Shown here piece by piece: positions 34,982 to 43,520 of a stretch of DNA of 64,000 nucleotides. A program made the position numbers and the translations under genes. The first letter of the stretch is position 1; each line of letters starts with the position of its first letter. The DNA comes from an uncultured Barnesiella sp. (GTDB lineage: Bacteria > Bacteroidota > Bacteroidia > Bacteroidales > Barnesiellaceae_A): positions 124,001-188,000 of the forward strand of contig CALUJY010000007.1 of the NCBI GenBank assembly GCA_944321085.1. Reading direction: 5' to 3'. The notes under the pieces were generated by a model. It saw only the letters and a program-made list of their open reading frames with translations. It did not search any database and had not been told where the DNA came from.

Positions 34982-35029
34982 ATCTCATTGAGATTAAACC
35001 TTTGTCGCCCGATGGTATCTCAATGACGG
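34982..35029 (+). promoter_or_regulatory. Paired palindromes upstream of the barrel-protein gene, candidate operators
   Basis: ATCTCATTGAGAT at 34982-34994 is a perfect palindrome with 6-bp arms. A second copy, ATCTCAATGACGG, starts at 35017 with a perfect left arm and a weak right arm. Their starts are 35 bases apart, and AACCTTTG (34997-35004), a degenerate -7 box, lies between them. The pair also forms a 10-bp inverted repeat with each other. This looks like a double binding site for a dimeric regulator. Confidence 0.4.
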
Positions 35030-35056
35030 TTTTCAATAAAAAAATGCGAAATCTTT

Positions 35057-37843
35057 ATGAGAAGAGCCATATATATTTTTCTGTTGGTAGGGTTGTTGAC
35101 TCCTGTTTTGGCTTTCGCCCAACAGGTAACTATTCGCGGTGTAGTGAAAGATGCTACCGACAATGGTCCGTTGCCACTGGTAAGTGCGCGCCTTCTGACG
35201 GCGCGTGATAGCTCATTTGTGACCGGTACTACGGGCGACAACAATGGAGTGTTTGTATTCAAGCCGGTAAAGACCGGTTCTTATATAGCTGTCATATCGT
35301 ACTTGGGATACCAGACCGAGTATCGTAATGTGAAAGCCGATGGCTCGCGCTCTCGCGTAAATTTAGGTGAGATTTTATTGGGCTCGGGCGATGTGATGTT
35401 GCAAGAGGCCGTTATATTGGGTAAGGCTCCTGAGGTGGTCGTGAAAGAAGATACCGTAGAATTTAATGCAGACTCTTACAAGACGCAACCTAGTGCTGTC
35501 GTGGAAGACTTATTGAAGAAATTGCCTGGTGTAGAGGTCGATGAGAACGGCAAGATTACTGCCAACGGCAAAGAGGTTACCAAAATATTGCTCGATGGCA
35601 AGGAGTTCTTTTCGGACGACCCGCTCGTAGCCTCTAAGAATCTCCCGGTGGAGATGATAGAGAAGCTGCAAGTCGTAGACCGTCAAAGCGACCTTGCCCG
35701 TATCACCGGAGTAGATGACGGCGAGGAGGAGACGGTTATTAATCTTACCATCAAGCCCGGTATGAAAAAGGGCTGGTTCGGTGAGGCTCAGGGAGGTTAT
35801 GGTTATGGAATTGACAATCCTAATCGCTATGCCGGCAGCGTGATGGCCAACTATATCTACGATGACAACCAATTTACCATTATTGCCAACAGTAACAACG
35901 TCAACAGCCTCGGTTTTACCGATATGGGCGGCAGCCGTTTCCGCCGTTTCGGAGGCAACAACGGTATCGCTACTTCACACAGTTTAGGAGCAAACTTCAA
36001 TGTGGGCAATAAGGACATTTTCCGAGTAGGCGGCGATGTGATGTATTCTTACAACAATCGCGATACTTGGCAGCGAAGCGATCGTCAGAACTTTTTCACC
36101 GACAGTGTTTCCTATCAGGAGTCTGCATCGAAAGCTAACGATATAGGGCAGCAGATAAGCGGACGTTTCCGTATAGAATGGCGACCCGACTCGTTGAACA
36201 CCTTTGAGTTCCGCCCTCGTTTCTCGGTCAATATCAATGATTCGCACAAGGTCGAAGAGTCGCTCACAAGTGCCGGCGATGCAGCCCGTTCGCAAGTCAA
36301 CCGCAATAGTAATACCTCCGACAATCACGGGGTCAATGTGGAGGCTTCGGGTGAGCTTATATACAACCACCGTTTTACGTCGAAACCCGGCCGTTCGTTC
36401 AGTATTCATGCCCGGTATAATTTTAGCAATACACGTGAGAAGGGTTCGAGTCTCGACTCTACGCTCTATTATCTTTTGCAAGATACCACCGACCTTTGGC
36501 AACAAACCGACGACCACTCATGGAGCAACGGTTATTCGGCGCGTGTCACCTATACCGAGCCTGTAGGTAAGCGCGAGCGGGGTATGTTCCTTACCTTCGG
36601 ATTGCGCAGTCAAGGTACATTCCGCGATGCCGACAAATTTACCTATACGGCCGACGAGTGGGGCATATTCCCCACGATGCCCGACCCCGAGTATAGCAAC
36701 AGCTTCCGCAACATGTCATTGACCAATAGTGCGCAAGTGGGATTCAAACAGGTACAGCGCAAGTATATGTATGATGTGGGTCTCTCTTTTGAACCTACTA
36801 CAACCTCTTCGCAAGACCTTATCAACCCCGATAATAACATAGAGACCTATACTGTTTTCAACTGGTCGCCCTATCTTATTTTTACGTACAAAGAGAGTAA
36901 ACAACGTTCGTTGCGCGTATTCTACCGCGGGCGTACCTCGCAACCGACTATTGCGCAGATGCAACCGGTGCCTGATATTACCAACCCATTGGATATTATC
37001 GTGGGTAATCCGGCATTGAAGCCGTCGTACACCAACCGTCTGAGGGTGCGCTTCAGCGATTATAATGTAGAGTCGCAACGTTCTATCATGGCGCATCTGC
37101 GGGCTAATTATACACTCAACAGTATTATATCGGCTACATCGTATAATGCAGAGACGGGTGGTCGTACGACGACCTACGAAAATGTCGATGGCGTGTGGGA
37201 TGTCAACGGTATGTTGCTGCTTACGTTCCCGTTCCGCAACAAGCGGTGGCAGCTCAATAATTTCACACGTTTAGGTTTGAGCAGCAGTGCCGGTAAGAAT
37301 AATGGTGAGCTCAATCGTAGCAACCAGTTTTCTGTCGGCGAGAACCTCGGTATAGCTTTCCGCAGCGATTATTTCGATAATACCCTCAGGGCACGCTATA
37401 ACTTGCAGTATGTAACCAATACTGTGCAGACGGGTAGTAACCGTATCATACATCGATATGGTGCAACCTATGAATTTACGGTCAATCTGCCCTTCGGCCT
37501 TTCTATCGGCAGTGACATAGGCTATACCGGCTATCAGGGTTATACCGACGGCTACAATACCGACGAGTGGGTATGGAATGCCGAGATTTCCTATTCTTTC
37601 CTTGCCGGGCGTAATGCTACCATCTCTTTGAAAGGATTCGATATGCTCAACCAGCGTAACAATATCCAGCGTGTGGTTACCGGTAACTATATGGAGGATG
37701 TGGAGTATAACACGTTGGGAAGCTATTTTATGGTTTCGTTCAGTTATCGTTTCAACACGTTCGGGAAAGACCGTCCCGAGATGCCCCGTGGAGGCTTCGG
37801 TGGCCCGCATGGCTTCGGTGGCCCGCCACCTCATCGCAGGTAA
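35057..37843 (+). CDS. Large outer-membrane beta-barrel protein with carboxypeptidase-regulatory-like domain
   Basis: A 928-residue exported protein (signal MRRAIYIFLLVGLLTPVLAFAQ). Residues 25-110 form a carboxypeptidase-regulatory-like beta domain (VTIRGVVKDATDNGPLPLVSARLL). A TonB-plug-like region follows (KLPGVEVDENGKITANGKEVTKI), then a long barrel of the outer-membrane beta-barrel family seen with TonB-dependent proteins in Bacteroidota. The last 20 residues are rich in Gly, Phe, Pro and His (GGFGGPHGFGGPPPHRR), an unusual tail after the barrel. No SusD partner is next to it, so its substrate is unknown. Palindromes before it suggest regulation. Confidence 0.88.
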   Translation: MRRAIYIFLLVGLLTPVLAFAQQVTIRGVVKDATDNGPLPLVSARLLTARDSSFVTGTTGDNNGVFVFKPVKTGSYIAVISYLGYQTEYRNVKADGSRSRVNLGEILLGSGDVMLQEAVILGKAPEVVVKEDTVEFNADSYKTQPSAVVEDLLKKLPGVEVDENGKITANGKEVTKILLDGKEFFSDDPLVASKNLPVEMIEKLQVVDRQSDLARITGVDDGEEETVINLTIKPGMKKGWFGEAQGGYGYGIDNPNRYAGSVMANYIYDDNQFTIIANSNNVNSLGFTDMGGSRFRRFGGNNGIATSHSLGANFNVGNKDIFRVGGDVMYSYNNRDTWQRSDRQNFFTDSVSYQESASKANDIGQQISGRFRIEWRPDSLNTFEFRPRFSVNINDSHKVEESLTSAGDAARSQVNRNSNTSDNHGVNVEASGELIYNHRFTSKPGRSFSIHARYNFSNTREKGSSLDSTLYYLLQDTTDLWQQTDDHSWSNGYSARVTYTEPVGKRERGMFLTFGLRSQGTFRDADKFTYTADEWGIFPTMPDPEYSNSFRNMSLTNSAQVGFKQVQRKYMYDVGLSFEPTTTSSQDLINPDNNIETYTVFNWSPYLIFTYKESKQRSLRVFYRGRTSQPTIAQMQPVPDITNPLDIIVGNPALKPSYTNRLRVRFSDYNVESQRSIMAHLRANYTLNSIISATSYNAETGGRTTTYENVDGVWDVNGMLLLTFPFRNKRWQLNNFTRLGLSSSAGKNNGELNRSNQFSVGENLGIAFRSDYFDNTLRARYNLQYVTNTVQTGSNRIIHRYGATYEFTVNLPFGLSIGSDIGYTGYQGYTDGYNTDEWVWNAEISYSFLAGRNATISLKGFDMLNQRNNIQRVVTGNYMEDVEYNTLGSYFMVSFSYRFNTFGKDRPEMPRGGFGGPHGFGGPPPHRR

Positions 37844-37868
37844 AAAAATTGCCATCTTTGTTGATAAA

Positions 37869-37906
37869 CGAGGTTGCGATGACTTGTAAGGTCTGTTGCA
37901 ACCTCG
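37869..37906 (+). terminator. Terminator of the barrel-protein gene
   Basis: CGAGGTTGC pairs with GCAACCTCG around a 20-base loop, followed by GATTTTTATC. It starts 26 bases after the stop codon. Confidence 0.75.
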
Positions 37907-38130
37907 GATTTTTATCGGGTCACCTCTGTGAGATTGTTTTATAACGTATGATTTTTATCCGGAATTTGTACCGCTGGTCTGCAATCCGTTATTACGTAAT
38001 CACTTGGGCGGCGTAAAGGAGAAGGTTTTCTCTTGTTCAGAAGGACTAAAATATATGACTGACGTCAAATCTCAGCTTCCCGCGTTGCCCGTTTTTCATA
38101 GTCCCGAGGTTTAGGTTGCAGCAGAAAACA
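37907..38130. other. Intergenic stretch without a recognisable gene
   Basis: Only a very short open frame (38055-38114, 19 codons) is present, without a promoter or a family match. I see no tRNA or repeat. It may be remnant or untranscribed sequence. Confidence 0.4.
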
Positions 38131-38159
38131 AAAACAGCCCGGAATTTCCGAGCTGTTTT
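38131..38159. terminator. Terminator of tRNA-Gln
   Basis: AAAACAGC pairs with GCTGTTTT, and the inner CGGAA/TTTCCG extends the stem with small mismatches. T runs are present on both strands. It lies 4 bases after the CCA end of tRNA-Gln on the minus strand. Confidence 0.8.
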
Positions 38160-38162
38160 TTG

Positions 38163-38236
38163 TGGTTGGCTTACCAGGATTCGAACCTAGACAAACAGAA
38201 CCAAAACCTGTTGTGCTGCCATTACACCATAAGCCA
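38163..38236 (-). tRNA. tRNA-Gln (anticodon TTG)
   Basis: The minus strand folds as a cloverleaf with acceptor TGGCTTA/TAAGCCA, discriminator A and an encoded CCA (38163-38165). The anticodon stem ACAGG/TCTGT encloses TTTTGGT, giving TTG for CAA codons. The T arm is CTAGG-TTCGAAT-CCTGG. A perfect promoter lies 33 bases upstream. Confidence 0.95.
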
Positions 38237-38269
38237 ATACCTATGTGCCGGGATTTTCCCAAAGCGTTG

Positions 38270-38301
38270 CAAAGGTAACGCCTCTTTTTGAATTGACCAA
38301 A
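38270..38301 (-). promoter_or_regulatory. Promoter of tRNA-Gln
   Basis: TTTG, 20 bases, TACCTTTG on the minus strand: a perfect Bacteroidota promoter. The -7 box is identical to that of tRNA-Arg. Confidence 0.85.
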
Positions 38302-38471
38302 TTTTACGGCATTTTTTTGCGTAAAATTTTGCAAGAGCTGTTCTGAAACATCGATAGCCGAGTATTTTGTGGTACTTGTTGTGTGGGCGTATCGTTCGAT
38401 TTGTCGAAATAGAGGTTGCCCGCCGGTCGGTGTTGCCTCCCCGATATGACGTCGGGCGATGGTTTTGTAAA
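38302..38471. other. Intergenic stretch with a small hairpin
   Basis: ATTTTACG (38301-38308) and CGTAAAAT (38320-38327) form an AT-rich hairpin at the edge of the tRNA-Gln promoter. A second short hairpin (CCCGA/TCGGG) lies near 38440-38457. No gene is seen. Confidence 0.4.
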
Positions 38472-38509
38472 AAAGCCGTTTCGGCCTTTATGGTATCCGA
38501 AACGGCTTT
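38472..38509 (-). terminator. Terminator of tyrS
   Basis: AAAGCCGTTTCGG and CCGAAACGGCTTT form a perfect 13-bp stem around a 12-base loop. On the minus strand six T residues follow. It lies 48 bases after the tyrS stop. Confidence 0.9.
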
Positions 38510-38556
38510 GTGATGTTGGTCTTAGATAGCCGCTGTGCATGCGGCTTGTAGCTCCA

Positions 38557-39849
38557 TCATTTGGCTATGACAAGGTAGTAATTTTTCTTTCCTTTTTGCA
38601 CGATGAGGTATTTGCCGGCCAGCAGATAGCTGTCGTCTATCGGTTGGTCGAATGCAGTAAGTTTCTCTTTGTTTATCATTACGCCTCCGCCTTGTGTGAG
38701 CTTCCGCATTTCGCTTTTCGAGGGGAATATGGCAGCTTTCTCGGTAGTGAGCTCTACGGCCTTTATGCCGTTGTGCAGTTCGTTGAGCGAAATTTCGTAG
38801 GTGGGTACTCCTGCAAAAACGTCGAGCAGCGTTGCTTCATCGAGGTGACGCAGGGCTTCGGCCGTAGCGTTGCCGAAGAGTATATTCGATGCTTCGACGG
38901 CTTTCTCGTATTCTGTTTCGCCATGTACGAGGACGGTAATTTCGCGGGCGAGTCTTTTTTGAAGAGGACGCAGGTGCGGAGCCTCTTGTTGTTGTGCAAT
39001 GAGCGACTCTATCTCCTCGCGGTCGAGCATGGTGAATATCTTGATATATTTTTCGGCATCGATGTCGCTTACGTTGAGCCAGAACTGATAGAATTTATAA
39101 GGCGATGTGTAGTGCGGGTCGAGCCATACGTTGCCCGACTCTGTTTTACCGAATTTTCCTCCGTCGGCTTTTGTTATCAAGGGACAGGTGAGGGCGTAAG
39201 CCTCGCCGCCATACATGCGGCGTATCAGTTCGGTGCCCGTCGTGATGTTGCCCCATTGGTCGGAGCCTCCCATCTGCAATTTGCAGTTTTTGTTTTTATA
39301 GAGGTATGCAAAGTCGTAGCCTTGTATCAGTTGGTAGCTGAATTCGGTGAATGACATGCCTTCGCCCGATGTGCCGGACAATCTTTTCTTGACCGAGTCT
39401 TTGGCCATCATATAGTTGACGGTGATGAGCTTGCCTACATTGCGTATGAAGTCGATGAATGCAAAGGGTTTCATCCAGTCGTAGTTGTTGACAAGTTCGG
39501 CGGCGTTGGGTGCGTCGGAGTCGAAATCGAGGAAGTGCGACAGTTGTTTCTTGATAGCCTCTTGGTTGTGACGCAATGTCTCTTCGTCGAGCAGCTTGCG
39601 TTCTTGCGATTTCATCGAGGGGTCGCCTATCATACCTGTTGCACCACCAATGAGAGCAATGGGTTTGTGACCGGCGCGTTGCAGATGGCGTAGCATCATT
39701 ACGCCTACCAAGTGCCCTATGTGTAGCGAATCGGCGGTGGGGTCTATGCCCAAGTAGCCGGTTGTCATTTCCTTTTGCAGTTGTTCTTCGGTCCCCGGCA
39801 TTACGTCGTGTATCATGCCGCGCCATTTCAGTTCTTCTATAAAGTTCAT
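38557..39849 (-). CDS. tyrS: Tyrosine-tRNA ligase
   Basis: A 430-residue cytoplasmic class I aminoacyl-tRNA synthetase. It shows the HIGH motif (43-46), the Tyr-binding region GYDFAYLY (177-184) with [10 protein letters not shown], the KMSKS-equivalent KFGKT (232-236), and a C-terminal S4 RNA-binding domain from about residue 360. It charges tRNA-Tyr. It lies downstream of the housekeeping cluster but has its own promoter (39883-39914) and terminator, so it can be expressed alone. Confidence 0.97.
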   Translation of the reverse strand: MNFIEELKWRGMIHDVMPGTEEQLQKEMTTGYLGIDPTADSLHIGHLVGVMMLRHLQRAGHKPIALIGGATGMIGDPSMKSQERKLLDEETLRHNQEAIKKQLSHFLDFDSDAPNAAELVNNYDWMKPFAFIDFIRNVGKLITVNYMMAKDSVKKRLSGTSGEGMSFTEFSYQLIQGYDFAYLYKNKNCKLQMGGSDQWGNITTGTELIRRMYGGEAYALTCPLITKADGGKFGKTESGNVWLDPHYTSPYKFYQFWLNVSDIDAEKYIKIFTMLDREEIESLIAQQQEAPHLRPLQKRLAREITVLVHGETEYEKAVEASNILFGNATAEALRHLDEATLLDVFAGVPTYEISLNELHNGIKAVELTTEKAAIFPSKSEMRKLTQGGGVMINKEKLTAFDQPIDDSYLLAGKYLIVQKGKKNYYLVIAK

Positions 39850-39882
39850 CGGTCTATAATACTATATATTATATATTATTCA

Positions 39883-39914
39883 CAAAAGTACGGTTCTTTG
39901 GTGTAATAAGCAAT
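39883..39914 (-). promoter_or_regulatory. Promoter of tyrS
   Basis: ATTG, exactly 20 bases, then TACTTTTG on the minus strand. The -7 box is a full match and the -33 box differs by one base. The -33 box touches the stop codon of the upstream TatD-family gene. Confidence 0.7.
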
Positions 39915-40549
39915 TATATTTTCGAGAAAAACACATCTTTCATGCGTTTTGCTATCGAGGCTTGTAATGTCGCCGTCGGGCAGGGATACGCTTCTGCAAT
40001 GTGTGTAAGAAGGGTATCGTCGGGGAGGGTGCTTTCGTCGCTTTCTATCCACAGCTTGTCGAGTGGGGTTGCTTGCAGAGCGGCGCATGGGTATTTTTCG
40101 CCGTATGAGAGGTCGCAACCAGCATCGATCAGTTGGCGTGCCGTCGTGGCATTGCCTCTAAATCCGTGAATAATCCATTTTTGTCGGGGACGCATTTTTT
40201 TGTGTATGCCCAAGAGCAGGTCGTAGGCTCTCACGATGTGCAGGATGAGCGGCTTTTGCAGTTTTTCCGACAGGTCGATGTGTCCGACAAGGATTTCGGC
40301 CTGATGCTCTATGACAGCTCCTTTCAGACGGTCTATCCCGCATTCGCCTATGGCAACCACTTGCGGGTGCGATGCCATTTGCTCTAACAGCTCCATGTCA
40401 TGCGGGGTCGCTTCGGCGCTTTGCCACGGGTGTATGCCTATCGAATAGTATCGGTGGGGTTCAGGGGCAAATTCGCGTGGCGTTACCGATATAATGGCGT
40501 TCGGATGCAGGTCGGGGCGATGGGTGTGTATGTCGACAGGAAGTGTCAT
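39914..40549 (-). CDS. TatD-family metal-dependent hydrolase
   Basis: A 211-residue protein of the TatD amidohydrolase fold, somewhat shorter than the usual 250-260. The metal-binding motifs are visible in order: VDIHTHRPD (HxH), [14 protein letters not shown] (Glu ligand), LHIVRA, IHGFRG and IESDES (Asp ligand). Relatives are 3'-5' exonucleases or deoxyribonucleases; the true substrate here is not known. It is the last gene of the cluster, and its ATG overlaps the yidD stop (ATGA), which settles the start at 40549 over an earlier in-frame ATG at 40594. Confidence 0.88.
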   Translation of the reverse strand: MTLPVDIHTHRPDLHPNAIISVTPREFAPEPHRYYSIGIHPWQSAEATPHDMELLEQMASHPQVVAIGECGIDRLKGAVIEHQAEILVGHIDLSEKLQKPLILHIVRAYDLLLGIHKKMRPRQKWIIHGFRGNATTARQLIDAGCDLSYGEKYPCAALQATPLDKLWIESDESTLPDDTLLTHIAEAYPCPTATLQASIAKRMKDVFFSKI

Positions 40550-40767
40550 GGCACGGGGTCGTAACCGCTTCCTCCCCAAGGATGGCAGCGACAAATTCGT
40601 TTAATGGCGAGCCACAAACCTTTCAGTGGTCCGTATTTCTTCAAGGCTTCTACGGCATATTGCGAGCAAGTGGGTGTATAACGGCACACGGGAGGTAACA
40701 ATGGCGATATGCACCGTTGGTAGAAGTAGATGGGCAGCAATAACAGTTGGGTAAGTATCTTTTTCAT
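40546..40767 (-). CDS. yidD: Membrane protein insertion efficiency factor YidD
   Basis: A 73-residue protein with one amphipathic or membrane segment ([19 protein letters not shown]) and the family core [15 protein letters not shown] followed by [13 protein letters not shown]. YidD aids YidC in putting proteins into the inner membrane. It overlaps rnpA upstream and the TatD gene downstream, both as ATGA, so the three are translated in a chain. The start at 40767 gives the usual MKK N-terminus. Confidence 0.93.
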   Translation of the reverse strand: MKKILTQLLLLPIYFYQRCISPLLPPVCRYTPTCSQYAVEALKKYGPLKGLWLAIKRICRCHPWGGSGYDPVP

Positions 40768-41165
40768 GACTGTGCCGCGTTGCATTTGTCGTGTGATTCT
40801 ATTATCTCGGCGAGCTTGGCAAGAGCCTCTTTCATGCGTTGTTCTATGACTGCAAACTCTTTTTTCTCACTGCCGATGTATAGGAATGCTATATCGGCGG
40901 CCACGGTTTGGCTTGCAGGCAGCAGGGCTTTGTTCAGACGGTATGCTTCGCGGATGCGCCGGCGCAGCCATACCCGTTTTACGGCTTTCTTAAATCTCTT
41001 TTTGGGGACGTTGATAAAGAATTGGTGGCACTCTGTCTCGCTTGTCTTGGCATGGATATGGTACACTATCCGCAGCGGATACACGACAAAGGCCTGCCCT
41101 TTGTTGAAGAGCTGGTCTATTTTGGTGCGGCTGCACAGCTTGTCGGCTTTCGATAGTTGTAGCAT
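40764..41165 (-). CDS. rnpA: Ribonuclease P protein component
   Basis: A 133-residue basic protein with the RnpA signature [20 protein letters not shown] (a long basic helix) and the preceding FINVPKKRF. It binds the RNase P RNA and helps it trim tRNA 5' leaders. The start at 41165 is chosen because an earlier in-frame ATG at 41225 lies inside a strong hairpin (41184-41226). The usual neighbour rpmH is absent here, as is normal for Bacteroidota, where rnpA follows hemD. Confidence 0.93.
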   Translation of the reverse strand: MLQLSKADKLCSRTKIDQLFNKGQAFVVYPLRIVYHIHAKTSETECHQFFINVPKKRFKKAVKRVWLRRRIREAYRLNKALLPASQTVAADIAFLYIGSEKKEFAVIEQRMKEALAKLAEIIESHDKCNAAQS

Positions 41166-41183
41166 AAGGCAGCTTTTGTAAAA

Positions 41184-41226
41184 CTTGCAAGTAGCAACTA
41201 TGTGCGGCATAATTGCTACTTGCAAG
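41184..41226 (-). terminator. Strong hairpin between hemD and rnpA
   Basis: CTTGCAAGTAGCAA and TTGCTACTTGCAAG form a perfect 14-bp stem around a 15-base loop. On the minus strand it is followed by TTTTACAAAA. It lies 28 bases after the hemD stop and 18 bases before the rnpA start. It has the shape of a terminator, yet no room is left for a promoter of rnpA, so it may act as an attenuator or an RNA processing site. Confidence 0.6.
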
Positions 41227-41253
41227 CGTATGATGAAGACCCCCGAGCGGGGA

Positions 41254-42003
41254 TTATTTCTTTTTGTTTTGTCCTTTCAGGAAGAGGTCGAGGGCTGTTG
41301 TCATCGAGGGTGCCTCGGGTGAGGGAGCTTCAACGTCGAGACGGAAGCCGGCATCGCGTATCGCTTTGGCGGTCGTGGGGCCGAAACAACCTATCTTTAT
41401 CTCTTTTTGCTCGAAGTTGGGGAAGTTCTTCACCAACGAAGCTATACCCGAAGGACTGAAAAATACGAGCATGTCGTAATCGAAAGCCTCATCGGGGGCA
41501 AAGTCGTTGCTTACCGTGCGGTACATGATGGCTTTCGTGTAGTTGATTTTATTCTTTTCGAGCAGCGACATGTCGTCTTTATGAACATCGGAAATCGGGA
41601 ACAGGAATTTTTCCCCCGAGTGTTTGACGAGCTTGTCGATCAAATCCTCTAAATGATTCGATTTGCCGAAGAATATTTTCCGCTTTCTGTACACGATATA
41701 TTTTTGTAGGTACAGGGCTATCGACTCTGTGGTGCAAAAGTATTTCATCGTGTCGGGGACAGTGACACGCAACTCTTTGCACAGTCTGAAGAAATGGTCT
41801 ATCGCCGTTCGCGCAGTGAAAATTACGGCAGTATATTCGGGTATCGATATTTTTTGTTGCCGAAATTCTTTCGATGTCAGGCCTTCTACTTTGATAAACG
41901 GGCGGAATACTACATCCACTCCATACTTTTGGGCTATATCGAAATAAGGCGATTTTTCACTGGTAGGCTGCGGTTGAGATATTAATATCTTCTTGACTTT
42001 CAA
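41254..42003 (-). CDS. hemD: Uroporphyrinogen-III synthase
   Basis: A 249-residue two-lobed HemD. Recognisable segments are ILISQPQPTSEKSPYFDIA, VIFTARTAIDHFF, and FFSPSGIASLVKNFP followed by IGCFGPTTAKAI. It closes hydroxymethylbilane to uroporphyrinogen III, the branch point of haem and corrinoid pathways. The start is read as TTG at 42003, 2 bases after the DUF4271 gene stops, because related proteins begin with Lys-x-Lys-Lys at this point. An ATG exists only at 42090, inside the upstream gene. Confidence 0.88.
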   Translation of the reverse strand: MKVKKILISQPQPTSEKSPYFDIAQKYGVDVVFRPFIKVEGLTSKEFRQQKISIPEYTAVIFTARTAIDHFFRLCKELRVTVPDTMKYFCTTESIALYLQKYIVYRKRKIFFGKSNHLEDLIDKLVKHSGEKFLFPISDVHKDDMSLLEKNKINYTKAIMYRTVSNDFAPDEAFDYDMLVFFSPSGIASLVKNFPNFEQKEIKIGCFGPTTAKAIRDAGFRLDVEAPSPEAPSMTTALDLFLKGQNKKK

Positions 42004-42005
42004 GG

Positions 42006-42899
42006 CTATAACAGGTTTAATTCTACAAATCGGTAAATTATCGGAATAGCCTTGCCCATGACTAAAAGGGGCGCTATTTCGAGAGCACAAAGGTACAAAA
42101 TTATATAGAGTATCTCGAAGTTGCGCGGTAAAAAAATCCTAATGCCCATAATTACGATGATAATTCGCGCTGCCGCATAGAGTAAAATACAAGCCCACAA
42201 GGCATTGTAGGCGTATTCGGGGAGGAATATCATGGTGAGGACGGCGGGTGTAAAGAACAGGCCGATGATGAGGTGTACCGAGACGAAACTTTCGTTGAAC
42301 AGTGCGGCACGCGTTGTGTCGGCAAAGGTATTGCCCAACAAGGCATAAATGCCGCGTTGCAACAGGTAGTATATGCAGCATAGAAGCATGCAAGATAGTA
42401 TCAGCGGGAATACGGCAGCTTGCTCGGTTATGGCGGGTTGCAGCATTCCGTAATATAGGGCTACCCCCTCGGTGAAAAAGGTGAGCGTGAGGAGCGCTAT
42501 GCGCATCTGCGTTTCGTTGATGGTGGTGTCGTCGAAGATGCTGTTGCGGCGGTTGGTTTTGAAGAGCGACCCGAAAATGTGCGACAAATATTTTGCGCCG
42601 CGTTTATATGACAAGGCAACTGCCATGAAAACGACTATCAATAGCAAAAGCACTCCCGAGTCGGCGGCGACTGATATTGGCAGAGCGTTGCCTTCGTGGC
42701 GGGTAGCTGTCGAGCCCCATTCTCTCATTTCGGTATGATAACGGTATGTGGCAGGTATCGTGTCGGTTTTCAGTAAAAGGGGTAAATCGGCGTAAGACGT
42801 CTCCTGTGGCGAGGCAATTACTGTGTCGCTTGTCGTGGCAGGAACGGTGTCTATCTCCGGGAAGCCTGTCTCTGTGATGATAATGCTGTCGTTGCTCAT
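42006..42899 (-). CDS. DUF4271 inner-membrane protein
   Basis: A 297-residue protein. The first 75 residues are soluble and rich in Thr, Ser and Asp. Then come about seven hydrophobic segments from residue 80 to the end. This layout and its place directly before hemD match the DUF4271 family, which is confined to Bacteroidota and has no known function. The constant hemD neighbour hints at a link with tetrapyrrole metabolism or only with the shared operon. Confidence 0.85.
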   Translation of the reverse strand: MSNDSIIITETGFPEIDTVPATTSDTVIASPQETSYADLPLLLKTDTIPATYRYHTEMREWGSTATRHEGNALPISVAADSGVLLLLIVVFMAVALSYKRGAKYLSHIFGSLFKTNRRNSIFDDTTINETQMRIALLTLTFFTEGVALYYGMLQPAITEQAAVFPLILSCMLLCCIYYLLQRGIYALLGNTFADTTRAALFNESFVSVHLIIGLFFTPAVLTMIFLPEYAYNALWACILLYAAARIIIVIMGIRIFLPRNFEILYIILYLCALEIAPLLVMGKAIPIIYRFVELNLL

Positions 42900-42912
42900 G
42901 AGCCTTGGCTTT

Positions 42913-43491
42913 TTAGAATTTAGTGAGCTTGTTGTCCCATTCGGGCAGGTTTAAGACAGCCTCTATGGCTTCTTGCGGCGAGTTGGCGGTATACCACAGC
43001 TTGCTATGTATGTCGCGCATGAAGTGGTTGTCTATGGCGTTCTGCAACATCTCTATCAGCGGGTTATAGTAGCCGTTGGTATTTAGTACGACGATGGGGT
43101 GGGTATAGAGACCCAACTGTTTCCATGTGATAATTTCGAACAATTCTTCTATCGTGCCGCAACCTCCCGGCAGGGCTATGGATGCATCCCCTTTTTCTGC
43201 CATCACGGTTTTGCGTTGGTGCATTGTTTCGGTCACTATTGTCTCGGTCAATGCGGGATGGCACCAACCCCTTTCTGTCATGAAGCGAGGTATCACCCCT
43301 ATGACTTTACCGCCGTAACGCAGCATCGTGTCGGCTATACAGCCCATGAGACCCTGTGCGCCGGCTCCGTAGATACAGCTCATCTTCCGCTCGGCCATGA
43401 GGCAGGCCAATTCCTCTGCCGCGTCGAAAAAGTCGCGGCTTATGGCGGGGCTTGATGCACAATAGACGGTTATGTTTTTTCTTTTTTCCAT
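42913..43491 (-). CDS. LOG-family nucleotide phosphoribohydrolase
   Basis: A 192-residue Rossmann-fold protein of the LOG/TIGR00730 family. It has the start ITVYCASSPA, the nucleotide loop YGAGAQGLMG (41-50), MHQRK (90-94) and the active-site motif PGGCGTIEE (108-116). Such enzymes cleave nucleoside 5'-monophosphates to the free base and ribose phosphate; plant relatives activate cytokinins. The start at 43491 gives the standard N-terminus; a start at 43530 would overlap the upstream gene. Confidence 0.9.
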   Translation of the reverse strand: MEKRKNITVYCASSPAISRDFFDAAEELACLMAERKMSCIYGAGAQGLMGCIADTMLRYGGKVIGVIPRFMTERGWCHPALTETIVTETMHQRKTVMAEKGDASIALPGGCGTIEELFEIITWKQLGLYTHPIVVLNTNGYYNPLIEMLQNAIDNHFMRDIHSKLWYTANSPQEAIEAVLNLPEWDNKLTKF

Positions 43492-43520
43492 CTTCGGGGT
43501 GTTGTGGTTGGTGTCGGGGG

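Noticed and set aside
38055-38114. 19-codon open frame before tRNA-Gln
   Set aside because: Too short, no promoter of the local type, and no conserved feature visible.
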